Positions 5,876 through 11,413 are shown, numbered from the stretch's first letter. The stretch is 14,231 nucleotides of DNA from Deltaproteobacteria bacterium (GCA_020444165.1 JAHLLK010000104.1:1-14231); one strand, 5' to 3'. Notes: generated by a model from the sequence alone, not told the origin. Program-made: numbers and translations.

Positions 5876-6614
5876 ACTGGGCCCGGAGCCCCCGGCCGGG
5901 GCCTGCCGGGCCTGCGGCGGCGCGGTCCGGCCCGTGCCCGGCTGGCGGGGCTGGCTCGCGCCCGAAATGTGCGAGCCCTGCGCTGGCCGGATGGTGGCCC
6001 AACAGGAGGCCCGGGAGCGCCAGCAGCGGACCGAGGACCTGCTGGCCCTGGCCAACCTGCCGCCCCTGGCCCTGAAGTGGCACTTTCGGCGGGCTTCCCA
6101 GGAGGCCGACTCCGCGGCCTTCCGGGCGGTCTACGCCTGGGAGTACGGCCCGGAAGGGCTGTTTTTGTGGGGGCCGGTGGGCACCGGCAAAACGGTGCTG
6201 GCGTGGTGTTTGCTCCTGCGGGAGATCCGCCGGCATAACCGCACCGCCCTGTTCCTGCACGTGCCGGACTTCCTGGCCGAGCTTCGCCGCGGCTTCGGGG
6301 AGCGCAGCGCGAGCCGGGACTTGGCCGACCAGGCCAAAAAAACGGCCGTGCTTTGCCTGGACGACCTGGGGGCCGAAAAGCCCACCGAATGGGTGCGCGA
6401 GGTGCTTCTGGCGATCCTCGACCACCGCATGACCCACGAGCGGCCCACCGTGGGCACCAGCAACTACACCCCCGGCAGCCTGCACCGGCACCTGCAAGAT
6501 GAGACCGGCCGCCTGGTGGACCGCCTGGTGGGGGCTTGCCGGCTGGTAGAGGTGCCGGGAGAGAGCTTCCGGCAACGCGAGGCGGAGCAGCGCGCAAACG
6601 GCGGTGCGCCATGA
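5844..6614 (+). CDS. DnaC-like replicative helicase loader (AAA+ ATPase) with N-terminal zinc ribbon
   Basis: A 256-residue ATPase of the DnaC/IstB-like group. Walker A is GPVGTGKT at residues 110-117, Walker B is CLDDLG at 171-176, and the sensor 1 Asn is in GTSNYTP near 207. A LWGPVGTGKT block preceded by FLW and followed by a hydrophobic helix is typical of helicase loaders. Residues 21-46 hold CRAC and CEPC pairs, a four-cysteine zinc ribbon in the place where loaders bind the replicative helicase or DNA. ATG 5844 is preceded by AGGAG at 5830-5834 and lies inside the end of the initiator gene, indicating coupled translation. It would deliver host or phage DnaB-type helicase to the origin. 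No helicase gene is visible in the window, which suggests use of the host helicase. Confidence 0.88.
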   Translation: MTALPNVLRPELGPEPPAGACRACGGAVRPVPGWRGWLAPEMCEPCAGRMVAQQEARERQQRTEDLLALANLPPLALKWHFRRASQEADSAAFRAVYAWEYGPEGLFLWGPVGTGKTVLAWCLLLREIRRHNRTALFLHVPDFLAELRRGFGERSASRDLADQAKKTAVLCLDDLGAEKPTEWVREVLLAILDHRMTHERPTVGTSNYTPGSLHRHLQDETGRLVDRLVGACRLVEVPGESFRQREAEQRANGGAP

Positions 6615-6874
6615 GCCAGAAAACGCGATTCCAGGCACCTGAGCCGCGCCAGGCCGCGACTTCGCCCGCGAGCCATAGCCCGGCAGGCTCCGGAGGGTCA
6701 TTGCTCATCCTGGGCCAAATAGAGTGGCCGTGCTGCGTCAAGGCCCCCTGGGTTGATTGCGCCTCTTGTCTCTGGTGCTCCCGGGGTTGGTTCTGCCAAG
6801 TCAACGCCCCGGTGCTTCGGGGCGAGGAAGACGCCAACTGTTGGGCGTTCGAGCCCAAGAGCGGCCGGCCATGA
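6611..6874 (+). CDS. Small cysteine- and tryptophan-rich protein (87 aa)
   Basis: An 87-residue protein starting at the ATGA overlap at 6611, preferred to an in-frame ATG at 6536 inside the loader gene. The first 30 residues are polar and Ser/Ala/Pro-rich. The second half, LLILGQIEWPCCVKAPWVDC then ASCLWCSRGWFCQVN, holds seven cysteines and five tryptophans in about 50 residues, with CLWC and CC pairs. It is probably a metal-binding protein. I do not recognise the family. It ends as ATGA into the secreted nuclease gene. Confidence 0.55.
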   Translation: MSQKTRFQAPEPRQAATSPASHSPAGSGGSLLILGQIEWPCCVKAPWVDCASCLWCSRGWFCQVNAPVLRGEEDANCWAFEPKSGRP

Positions 6875-7359
6875 AGAAGCATATCGCGTTTCTGGTCTCG
6901 GCCCTTGCTCTGGTGGCCTGTCCGCTGGCCCTGGCCGCCCCCGCCCTGTCCTGGGAGGCCAAAGTCCTCTCCGTGCACGACGGCGACACCATCACCGTCC
7001 GGCGCGAGGGCCGGCGCGTCAAAATCCGCCTGGCTTACATCGACGCACCCGAACTGGATCAGCCCGGGGGGAAGGCCGCCGCCCGCTATCTCCGGGAGTC
7101 CCTCCGCGGGCAGACGGTGAACGCGAAGCCGGTGGACAGGGACCGTTACGGCCGCACCGTGGCCGCGGTCTTCATGCGCTCCGGCCGGGATGTCAATTCC
7201 GGCCTGGTGCGCGCGGGCATGGCTTGGGTCTTCCGGCGGTACTGCGACGACCTGGTGATGATCGCCGCGGAAGCCCAGGCGCGGGCCGCAAAACGCGGGC
7301 TGTGGGGACTGCCGGGGAAAAATATCGCGCCATGGAAGTGGCGGAAAGGGGAAAAGTGA
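6871..7359 (+). CDS. Staphylococcal-nuclease-type thermonuclease with export signal
   Basis: A 162-residue protein. ATG 6871 makes an ATGA overlap and gives a complete N-terminal signal: MKKHIAFLVSALALVACPLA followed by LAAPALS. The basic start and hydrophobic core fit Sec export. Cleavage could be by signal peptidase I after LALAA, or at a lipobox-like LVAC with Cys17. The mature part is an SNase domain: DGDT with Asp39, RLAYIDAPE with Arg53, Asp58 and Glu61, and DRYGR with Arg95. All core active-site residues (equivalents of Arg35, Asp40, Glu43, Arg87 and Asp21 of the S. aureus enzyme) are present, so it should be active and Ca2+-dependent. The expected location is periplasm or outside the cell. 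It is unusual inside a replication operon, though similar nucleases occur on plasmids and conjugative elements. Confidence 0.9.
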   Translation: MKKHIAFLVSALALVACPLALAAPALSWEAKVLSVHDGDTITVRREGRRVKIRLAYIDAPELDQPGGKAAARYLRESLRGQTVNAKPVDRDRYGRTVAAVFMRSGRDVNSGLVRAGMAWVFRRYCDDLVMIAAEAQARAAKRGLWGLPGKNIAPWKWRKGEK

Positions 7360-7360
7360 C

Positions 7361-8008
7361 GTGGAGAGATGTCCAAATAAAAAGTGCGAGAACGCCGATA
7401 TCCAACTCGTTAGTTCGGAGCGGGATGCCTGGTCTTTCTTCTGCCCTAGCTGTGGCCACCAGGGGCCCATCGGCAGAAACGCCGCGGAGGCCATTTGGCT
7501 CTGGGAGGCTTTACCCAGGGACTTCGGTGCCGACGCTCCCGGCGGCCCCATCCTGGCCATCTACGAACGCTACGGCCGGGGTTACACGGCCAACTTCCCC
7601 ACCTTTGAAGCCGCGCGGGCTTTTCTGGTCGGCGATGAGGAGGGGTATGATTGCGCTCCGAAATTCGTCATCGACTCTCAGTCGGAGGAGGTTCTCTGGT
7701 CGTCGAATAATGGCGACCTTTCCAATGCGCACATTTCCGGGCCTGAAGATCGGGGGAACCAGTTCGGGAAGGGGTACCAAAAAGCCCTGAAAGACCTAAT
7801 GAGAATCGAGGTCTTCGATCCTTGCCAGGCCGACTACTACCCAGGCTGGCCCTACCCCCCGCGCCGGAACACGGCCGCGCTGGTGGCCGACCGGGCGGTA
7901 ATCCTGGCCGAGGCGGTCAAATCCGGGGACGAAAACAAAATCCGCGAGGCTATCAAGGGCGTGGTCGCCCTGGCCGAGATTTGGGGCGAGACCGGGAGGG
8001 GTTGCTGA
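7361..8008 (+). CDS. Protein with Lar-like (restriction alleviation) zinc ribbon N-terminus
   Basis: A 215-residue protein starting at GTG 7361, 1 base after the preceding stop, with a GGAAAGGGGAA purine tract 8-17 bases upstream. The N-terminal 50 residues have C4-x4-C9 ... C28-x2-C31-GHQGP followed by NAAEAIWLWEAL. This matches the Lar family pattern (CxxC...CxxCGA.GP...eAi..WN). E. coli Rac prophage Lar relieves type I restriction, while many phage zinc ribbons of this type have no tested role. The C-terminal 160 residues (YERYGRGYTANFPTFEAARAFLVG ... with a final helix rich in Ala/Lys/Glu) do not match a family I know. The stop overlaps the next ATG as TGATG. Confidence 0.6.
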   Translation: MERCPNKKCENADIQLVSSERDAWSFFCPSCGHQGPIGRNAAEAIWLWEALPRDFGADAPGGPILAIYERYGRGYTANFPTFEAARAFLVGDEEGYDCAPKFVIDSQSEEVLWSSNNGDLSNAHISGPEDRGNQFGKGYQKALKDLMRIEVFDPCQADYYPGWPYPPRRNTAALVADRAVILAEAVKSGDENKIREAIKGVVALAEIWGETGRGC

Positions 8009-8082
8009 TGGCCCAGGCCACGCCGAATCTTGCGGAATGTGAACAAACCTGGCCCAACGGGGCCAAAAGGAGGACAAAGTGA
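8008..8082 (+). CDS. Possible 24-residue mini-ORF bridging two zinc-ribbon genes
   Basis: Between the genes at 7361 and 8079 there is a 24-codon frame from ATG 8008 to TGA 8080-8082 (MAQATPNLAECEQTWPNGAK...). It is joined upstream by a TGATG overlap and downstream by a GTGA overlap. AGGGG lies about 9 bases upstream of the ATG. Both junctions copy the coupling pattern used across the operon, so ribosomes could re-initiate through it. It may be a real micropeptide or simply a bridge carrying the AAAAGGAGG site of the next gene. Composition gives no hint of function. Confidence 0.35.
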   Translation: MAQATPNLAECEQTWPNGAKRRTK

Positions 8083-8600
8083 GAGCTTGCGCGAGGTGTG
8101 GGGAGAAGATCAGGTTGGAGGCTTACTTCCCATTAAAGCATCCCCGCAGATGCCAAATCCGTTGCTTGGCTTGCGGCCGAGCCGGCCCGGAGAGGCAGTA
8201 CCTTACTGGCGCGATAGAGGCTTGGGACGCCGAACCGCGGCCGAATGAGGACAAAATGAAGCCGACCAATGGCCGCGGCGCGGCCTGCGAGAGCGATCCG
8301 GCCCCCGCGGCTGACCCGCTCCCGGATGGCTTGGTGGGAGCCGTGGCCGACGCCATCGTGGGCGAGGTCTACTGCGACGAGAAAACCACCTCCTGCGCGA
8401 CCTGCCGTTACTCGGGGGATCTGGTCGTGTGGTCCATCGGACAGAAGGAGGCCACGTGTGGCACCCTTGATAGTCCTCGTGCCCTCTCTTGCCGGTTGAA
8501 CCGCCCCCAGACGCTTCACACAGAACGCGGAACGACCTGGCCACCGGTCCGCCAAAATGATTGGTGCGGCGAGTGGAAGCCCAAAAAAATCGGCTCCTAA
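8079..8600 (+). CDS. Two-module cysteine-rich protein (zinc ribbon plus C-rich C-terminal domain)
   Basis: A 173-residue protein starting at GTG 8079, with an AAAAGGAGG site at 8066-8074 about five bases upstream. The N-terminal 50 residues form a zinc ribbon (C4-x2-C7 ... C29-x2-C32-GRAGPE) followed by TGAIEAWDA, again Lar-like. A flexible Pro/Ala-rich linker leads to a second module, about 105-170: SCATCRYSG ... CGTLD ... SCRLNRPQT ... WPPVRQNDWCGEWKP. This C-x2-C ... C ... NRPQ ... W-P-x-V ... WCGEW layout occurs in small phage proteins of unknown function. An internal ATG near 8256 could start the second module alone. It is the last gene of the coupled operon; a GC palindrome follows its stop. 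Confidence 0.6.
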   Translation: MRACARCGEKIRLEAYFPLKHPRRCQIRCLACGRAGPERQYLTGAIEAWDAEPRPNEDKMKPTNGRGAACESDPAPAADPLPDGLVGAVADAIVGEVYCDEKTTSCATCRYSGDLVVWSIGQKEATCGTLDSPRALSCRLNRPQTLHTERGTTWPPVRQNDWCGEWKPKKIGS

Positions 8601-8607
8601 TCATCCC

Positions 8608-8627
8608 GGGGCCGGCGCGCCGGCCCC
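8608..8627. terminator. Perfect 20-bp GC palindrome at the end of the first operon
   Basis: GGGGCCGGCGCGCCGGCCCC is perfectly self-complementary and lies 8 bases after the stop of the gene ending at 8600. As RNA it gives an 8-bp G/C stem with a CGCG loop. No T-run follows directly (the next bases are ATCCTGGAGG, then TTTT inside the next ribosome-site region), so classical intrinsic termination would be weak. It may attenuate transcription or protect the upstream mRNA 3' end. Position at the end of the overlapping gene chain supports a boundary role. Confidence 0.4.
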
Positions 8628-8644
8628 ATCCTGGAGGTTTTAAG

Positions 8645-9169
8645 ATGATTCCCCTCCCCTCCCAGCGCCTCGCCGCGGCCGATCCCGTCCCGGCGCGCAC
8701 TCCGCCCCACTCCCGCGCCTGGTTCCGTCAGCGCGCCGCCGTGGACATCGTTGACGTGGTGCTCGACAACGTGCCCCAGATGTACGCCCGGGCGGGGGCC
8801 GAGGTCCCCGCGCCTGCCGGTGCGCTCATGGACGGCACCAAGGCGGCCCTGGCCAACCTCAACCGGGTCCTGGGCCACATCACCACCATACGCGAGGCCG
8901 AGCGGCTCTCCGGCATCGTCTGGCGGGTGATCGACACCATCCGTGCCGCCTGGCCCAGCGACGAGATCCCGGCCGGGGAATGGCTCAACTCCGCGCTCTT
9001 GGTGGTGACGGACATCCACCGGGAGGCCGGCCACACCAAGGACGACTGGGGCTGCATCATGGAGTGCCTGTCGCAGTTGATCGAGCTGGTGGACGACGCC
9101 GGTCGGTGCATCGAAGCGGGGGCCCGGGCTGGCGGTGAAATCAGGACCACTATATGGGGCTGCTGGTAG
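8645..9169 (+). CDS. Unknown helical protein (174 aa)
   Basis: A 174-residue protein. ATG 8645 has GGAGG at 8632-8636 and follows the palindrome; an in-frame ATG at 8561 would overlap the previous gene end and read through the palindrome. The N-terminal 35 residues are Pro/Ala-rich. The rest is mainly helical with hydrophobic repeats (AAVDIVDVVLDNVPQMYARA; TKAALANLNRVLGHITTIRE; LIELVDDAGRCIEAGARAGG). No membrane segment or known motif is evident. Heptad-like spacing of Leu/Val suggests coiled-coil or helical-bundle packing. It is separated from the following gene by about 190 bases that hold a strong promoter. Confidence 0.55.
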   Translation: MIPLPSQRLAAADPVPARTPPHSRAWFRQRAAVDIVDVVLDNVPQMYARAGAEVPAPAGALMDGTKAALANLNRVLGHITTIREAERLSGIVWRVIDTIRAAWPSDEIPAGEWLNSALLVVTDIHREAGHTKDDWGCIMECLSQLIELVDDAGRCIEAGARAGGEIRTTIWGCW

Positions 9170-9246
9170 GCCCACAGACTCGTTCTGGAAGGCCGTCCCG
9201 TAATCCCCAGCCTCCTTTTTTTCTCCCCCAAAATCTCTGCGGCCTC

Positions 9247-9276
9247 ACATATCTATTGACATGTCAATAGATATGT
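9247..9276. promoter_or_regulatory. Perfect 30-bp palindromic operator over a promoter -35 box
   Basis: The half-site ACATATCTATTGACA is followed immediately by its exact reverse complement, with no spacer and no mismatch across 30 bases. The site is A/T-rich inside a GC-rich region, and the centre TTGACATGTCAA overlaps the -35 hexamer. Perfect dyads of this length over a promoter are typical of operators for dimeric or tetrameric repressors (TetR, MarR, XRE or ribbon-helix-helix types). As a hairpin-forming RNA it is unlikely to matter, because it lies upstream of the transcription start. Confidence 0.75.
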
Positions 9277-9284
9277 AATATACT
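9256..9284 (+). promoter_or_regulatory. Near-consensus sigma70 promoter for the gene at 9360
   Basis: TTGACA at 9256-9261 (exact -35 consensus), a 17-bp spacer, and TATACT at 9279-9284 (one mismatch to TATAAT). Transcription would start near 9291, giving a leader of about 70 bases before ATG 9360. The leader can form an 8-bp stem, GGGCTGGC (9301-9308) with GCCAGCCC (9325-9332), and ends in an AGGAGG ribosome site at 9348-9353. The promoter is covered by the palindromic operator, so it is probably strongly regulated. Confidence 0.75.
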
Positions 9285-9359
9285 GAAATCATAAAGATGA
9301 GGGCTGGCTGGTGGTGGCTCACTGGCCAGCCCGGCCACCCCAAACACAGGAGGAACGAG

Positions 9360-9878
9360 ATGGCCAACACAAGAATAATATACCAGGACGGCGACTACCA
9401 GATCATCTGCCGCGAGGACGGCGACGGGCGAGAAACCCATCACCTGGTGCGTGGCGAGGTCGAGGGGCGGCTGCCCCTGGTGCGGTCCACGGCCCTGACC
9501 CCCGCCCTGGCCAACGCGATCCGCAAGCAACCCGGGGCTGACCCGTCCGGTTACTACGCGGTGGGCACGAGCGCGGTCATCCGGCGCGCCGCCGCCCCGG
9601 CCTGGGACGCGGAAGTCAAGGCCCGCGCGGACTGGGAGGCGGCCAACGCCTGGTGCGCGGATTACGACCGGCTCAGGGCGGCGGTGGACCGGGCGGAGTC
9701 GGCCAGCTACTACGACCCGGCCCGGATCATCCGGGCCAAGATGGCGGTCACCGAATACCTGGACAGCCACCCCGAAGTGGCCGAGCGTCTGCGGGCCGAA
9801 CGCGCCAAGCGGGGCAAGCAGCACCACTGGGGGTATTCTGAGGAGGGCGTCCAGCGGGCGCTGAGGGGCGAGGACTAA
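9360..9878 (+). CDS. Unknown protein under its own promoter (172 aa)
   Basis: A 172-residue protein with an AGGAGG site seven bases before ATG 9360; an in-frame ATG at 9297 lacks a ribosome site. The N-terminal 75 residues look like beta strands (TRIIYQDGDYQIICREDGDG; THHLVRGEVEGRLPLVRSTA; GYYAVGTSAVI). The C-terminal 95 residues are charged helices (VKARADWEAANAWCADYDRL; IIRAKMAVTEYLDSHPEVAE; LRAERAKRGKQHHWGYSEEG). No known family is recognised. It is the first gene after the operator-controlled promoter, so it is the prime candidate for the product that promoter serves. Confidence 0.65.
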   Translation: MANTRIIYQDGDYQIICREDGDGRETHHLVRGEVEGRLPLVRSTALTPALANAIRKQPGADPSGYYAVGTSAVIRRAAAPAWDAEVKARADWEAANAWCADYDRLRAAVDRAESASYYDPARIIRAKMAVTEYLDSHPEVAERLRAERAKRGKQHHWGYSEEGVQRALRGED

Positions 9879-9890
9879 GACCAGGATTTA

Positions 9891-9909
9891 CGCCCCCTCC
9901 ACGGGGGCG
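9891..9909 (+). other. GC-rich intergenic hairpin
   Basis: CGCCCCC (9891-9897), loop TCCAC, GGGGGCG (9903-9909): a perfect 7-bp stem 12 bases after the stop at 9878 and ahead of the TTAAGGAGAG ribosome site of the next gene. No T-run follows, so it is better read as an mRNA-processing or stability element than as a strong terminator. Confidence 0.45.
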
Positions 9910-9934
9910 CAACCTCTGTTAAGGAGAGATCACG

Positions 9935-10210
9935 ATGACGACCCAGCATACCACGATCAGAGTCTTTGACGACGTCGGCGGGTACTACATCTGTGACGAC
10001 GACGGCGTGTACTACAGCTGTGACGACGACGTCCTTGTCGACACCCGCGGCCCGGCCTATCCGACCAAGGCCCAGGCCACCCGCATGGCCCTGGAGTACG
10101 CGGCCCAGGATGGCAAGCGCGAGGTGACCCTGGTCGGGTCGGGTGTCAGCGTCTCCGCGGCCCGCAAGCACGCGGCCGAGCTGGGGATCACGGTCCACGT
10201 CCGCCGCTAG
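9935..10210 (+). CDS. Small protein with duplicated acidic YYxCDDD segment (91 aa)
   Basis: A 91-residue protein with AAGGAGAG about 8 bases before ATG 9935. Residues 17-32 contain YYICDDD and YYSCDDD, a duplicated 7-residue segment encoded by a 27-bp-period duplication. The first half is therefore strongly acidic with two cysteines and four tyrosines. The second half has a helix (TKAQATRMALEYAAQ) and a beta/alpha end (EVTLVGSGVSVSAARKHAAE then LGITVHVRR). I do not recognise the family. The Asp clusters could bind a divalent metal or mimic nucleic acid charge, but neither is shown. The 3' part of the gene contains one copy of GGTCGGGTCGGG (10132-10143). Confidence 0.6.
   Translation: MTTQHTTIRVFDDVGGYYICDDDGVYYSCDDDVLVDTRGPAYPTKAQATRMALEYAAQDGKREVTLVGSGVSVSAARKHAAELGITVHVRR
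9983..10030 (+). repeat. 27-bp-period direct duplication within the gene at 9935
   Basis: Two 21-bp copies at 9983-10003 and 10010-10030, differing at one base (ATC versus AGC codon), separated by GGCGTG. They encode YYICDDD and YYSCDDD. The near-identity, including silent sites, points to a recent tandem duplication. Confidence 0.8.
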
Positions 10211-10225
10211 CCCCGGGCCTTTCCG

Positions 10226-10251
10226 CCTGGCCCCGGAGTGTCGGGGCCAGG
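10226..10251 (+). other. Strong GC hairpin between genes
   Basis: CCTGGCCCCG (10226-10235), loop GAGTGT, CGGGGCCAGG (10242-10251): a perfect 10-bp stem 15 bases after the stop at 10210. No T-run follows. The same position, just after a stop, is used by the hairpins at 9891 and 11340. It could be a rho-assisted terminator, an RNase barrier, or a processing site separating the small genes. Confidence 0.55.
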
Positions 10252-10299
10252 AGAGAAGACCCGTTGGTCGGGTCGAGCATAACCCGAAAGGAGGGGATC

Positions 10300-11331
10300 A
10301 TGCCAAAGATAGCAGGATATGCGGTTGGCAGCAAATTTGGCCAGGAACGCGGAGGGAATGTGATGCTTGGGTTGCGGACAGTCGGACCGGACGGCGCGAG
10401 TTACAACGGCTTCCGCTGGCCCCTGGAAGTGGGTGCGGAGGTCGAGGCCCTTGATTGGACCCCGAAGCCGGTTTGTCGCGGGCTGCACTTCTTGCCCTGG
10501 GGGGAGGGTGATGGGGGCCTGCTTGATTGGGGAGACGACGCCAAGGGGCTGGTGATTGAGCCCCTTGGCGAGGTGGTGGACCTTGGCGGCAAGTCGAAGT
10601 GCGGCCGTGCGCGAGTGATCTTTGTGGGCACATTGCGCGAGGCGGCCCAATACATCTACGAGAATGGGGGGAGGGGCAGGGCTATCTGTGGCGTCACCGC
10701 CACTGTCGGGTACGACGGGACCGCCACGGCAGGGGACCACGGGACCGCCACGGCAGGGGACTACGGGACCGCCACTGTCGGGTACGACGGGACCGCCACG
10801 GCAGGGGACGACGGGACCGCCACGGCAGGGGACTACGGGACCGCCACTGTCGGGTACCGCGGGACCGCCACTGTCGGGTACTACGGGACCGCCACGGCAG
10901 GGGACCACGGGGCCGCCACTGTCGGGTACGACGGGACCGCCACGGCAGGGGACTACGGGACCGCCACGGCAGGGGACTACGGGACCGCCACGGCAGGGGG
11001 CCGCGGGACCGCCACTGTCGGGTACCGCGGGACCGCCACTGTCGGGTACTACGGGACCGCCACTGTCGGGTACCGCGGGACCGCCACGGCAGGGGACCGC
11101 GGGACCGCCACGGCAGGGGACTACGGGACCGCCACTGTCGGGTGCGACGGGACCGCCACTGTCGGGTACCGCGGCGCGCTTGTCATCGCATGGGGGGATG
11201 GTTCTCGCGGCCGGTTGGCAGTTGGCTACATTGGCGAAACAACGGACGCGGGCGGCGAGGTGCTCATGGCGTGGCAACCCTACCACTTGGATAGCCTGGG
11301 CCAGTTCGTGAAGGAGGTGACCGCGGTCTAG
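10300..11331 (+). CDS. DUF7666-like protein with 20 tandem GTAT[AV]Gxx octapeptide repeats
   Basis: A 343-residue protein. ATG 10300 has AAAGGAGGGG a few bases upstream and is preferred to ATG 10264, which lacks a site. Residues 1-130 (YNGFRWPLEVGAEVEALDW ... CRGLHFLPWG ... VIEPLGEVVDLGGKSKCGRA) fit the pattern of DUF7666-type N-terminal domains: a conserved C-x-GLH, then strands ending in a Lys/Arg-rich element. Residues 133-292 are 20 uninterrupted 8-residue repeats T-A-T-[AV]-G-x-x-G, followed by an imperfect cap (ALVIAWGDGSRG ...) and a C-terminal tail. The regular 8-residue period with Gly turns and T-x-T triplets suggests a beta-solenoid, like the T-x-T arrays of ice-nucleation and antifreeze proteins. 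That is a structural analogy, not a functional call. No signal peptide is visible, so it is probably cytoplasmic. Confidence 0.75.
   Translation: MPKIAGYAVGSKFGQERGGNVMLGLRTVGPDGASYNGFRWPLEVGAEVEALDWTPKPVCRGLHFLPWGEGDGGLLDWGDDAKGLVIEPLGEVVDLGGKSKCGRARVIFVGTLREAAQYIYENGGRGRAICGVTATVGYDGTATAGDHGTATAGDYGTATVGYDGTATAGDDGTATAGDYGTATVGYRGTATVGYYGTATAGDHGAATVGYDGTATAGDYGTATAGDYGTATAGGRGTATVGYRGTATVGYYGTATVGYRGTATAGDRGTATAGDYGTATVGCDGTATVGYRGALVIAWGDGSRGRLAVGYIGETTDAGGEVLMAWQPYHLDSLGQFVKEVTAV
10696..11175 (+). repeat. 24-bp tandem repeat array, 20 copies, two alternating alleles
   Basis: Twenty in-frame 24-bp units fill 480 bases. Two linked variants exist: ACCGCCACTGTCGGGTAC and ACCGCCACGGCAGGGGAC, each followed by NNC (GAC, CAC, TAC or CGC) and usually GGG. 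The order of variants (V for GTC-type, A for GCA-type) is V A A V A A V V A V A A A V V V A A V V. Silent positions within a variant are almost invariant, whereas the seventh codon changes freely. Because the unit contains no stop in any frame, the other reading frames and the opposite strand stay open across the array and give spurious long ORFs. Confidence 0.95.
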
Positions 11332-11339
11332 CCCTGTCT

Positions 11340-11361
11340 CCTGCCCGTCACGGCGGGCAGG
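11340..11361 (+). other. GC-rich hairpin after the repeat-protein gene
   Basis: CCTGCCCG (11340-11347), loop TCACGG, CGGGCAGG (11354-11361): a perfect 8-bp stem starting 9 bases after the stop at 11331. There is no T-run. It is the third such element in a row between genes of this region. Confidence 0.5.
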
Positions 11362-11389
11362 GGAGAGCGTTGGACCACAATTCCGCCCG

Positions 11390-11401
11390 GGTCGGGTCGG
11401 G
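11390..11401 (+). promoter_or_regulatory. Recurring leader element GGTCGGGTCGGG
   Basis: The 12-mer GGTCGGGTCGGG occurs exactly at 10132-10143, 11390-11401 and 12042-12053, and with one mismatch (GGTCGGGTCGAG) at 10266-10277. The last three end 22, 12 and 30 bases before the starts at 10300, 11414 and 12084. Two copies (10132 and 12042) overlap coding 3' ends. The genes at 10300 and 12084 also share an identical 15-base ribosome-site block, AAGGAGGGGATCATG (10288-10302 and 12072-12086). The copies look like a leader element spread by duplication, possibly protein- or RNA-binding; function is unknown. Confidence 0.5.
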
Positions 11402-11413
11402 AAAAGGAGATAG

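Noticed and set aside
5842..7560. A 572-codon minus-strand open frame
   Set aside because: It lies opposite the DnaC-like loader and the SNase gene, both with intact catalytic motifs. Its Pro/Arg/Gly-rich composition is that of an antisense frame in GC-rich DNA.
9216..9222. Run of seven T as an intrinsic terminator after the gene ending at 9169
   Set aside because: I found no stable stem directly upstream of the T-run; it looks like part of a pyrimidine-rich stretch. Rho-independent termination here cannot be supported.
10696..11175. CRISPR array
   Set aside because: There are no spacers of varied sequence between constant repeats. The units are contiguous and in frame with a protein.
10696..11175. 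Target of a diversity-generating retroelement
   Set aside because: Variation is in NNC codons but spread over tandem units, not at adenine-matched sites of a single variable region. No reverse transcriptase or template repeat is visible in the window.
10622..11311. Other plus-strand frames across the array (TGPPRQG and DRHGRG repeats)
   Set aside because: They stay open only because the 24-bp unit lacks stops in every frame. They have no ribosome site and their composition is frame-shifted repeat sequence.
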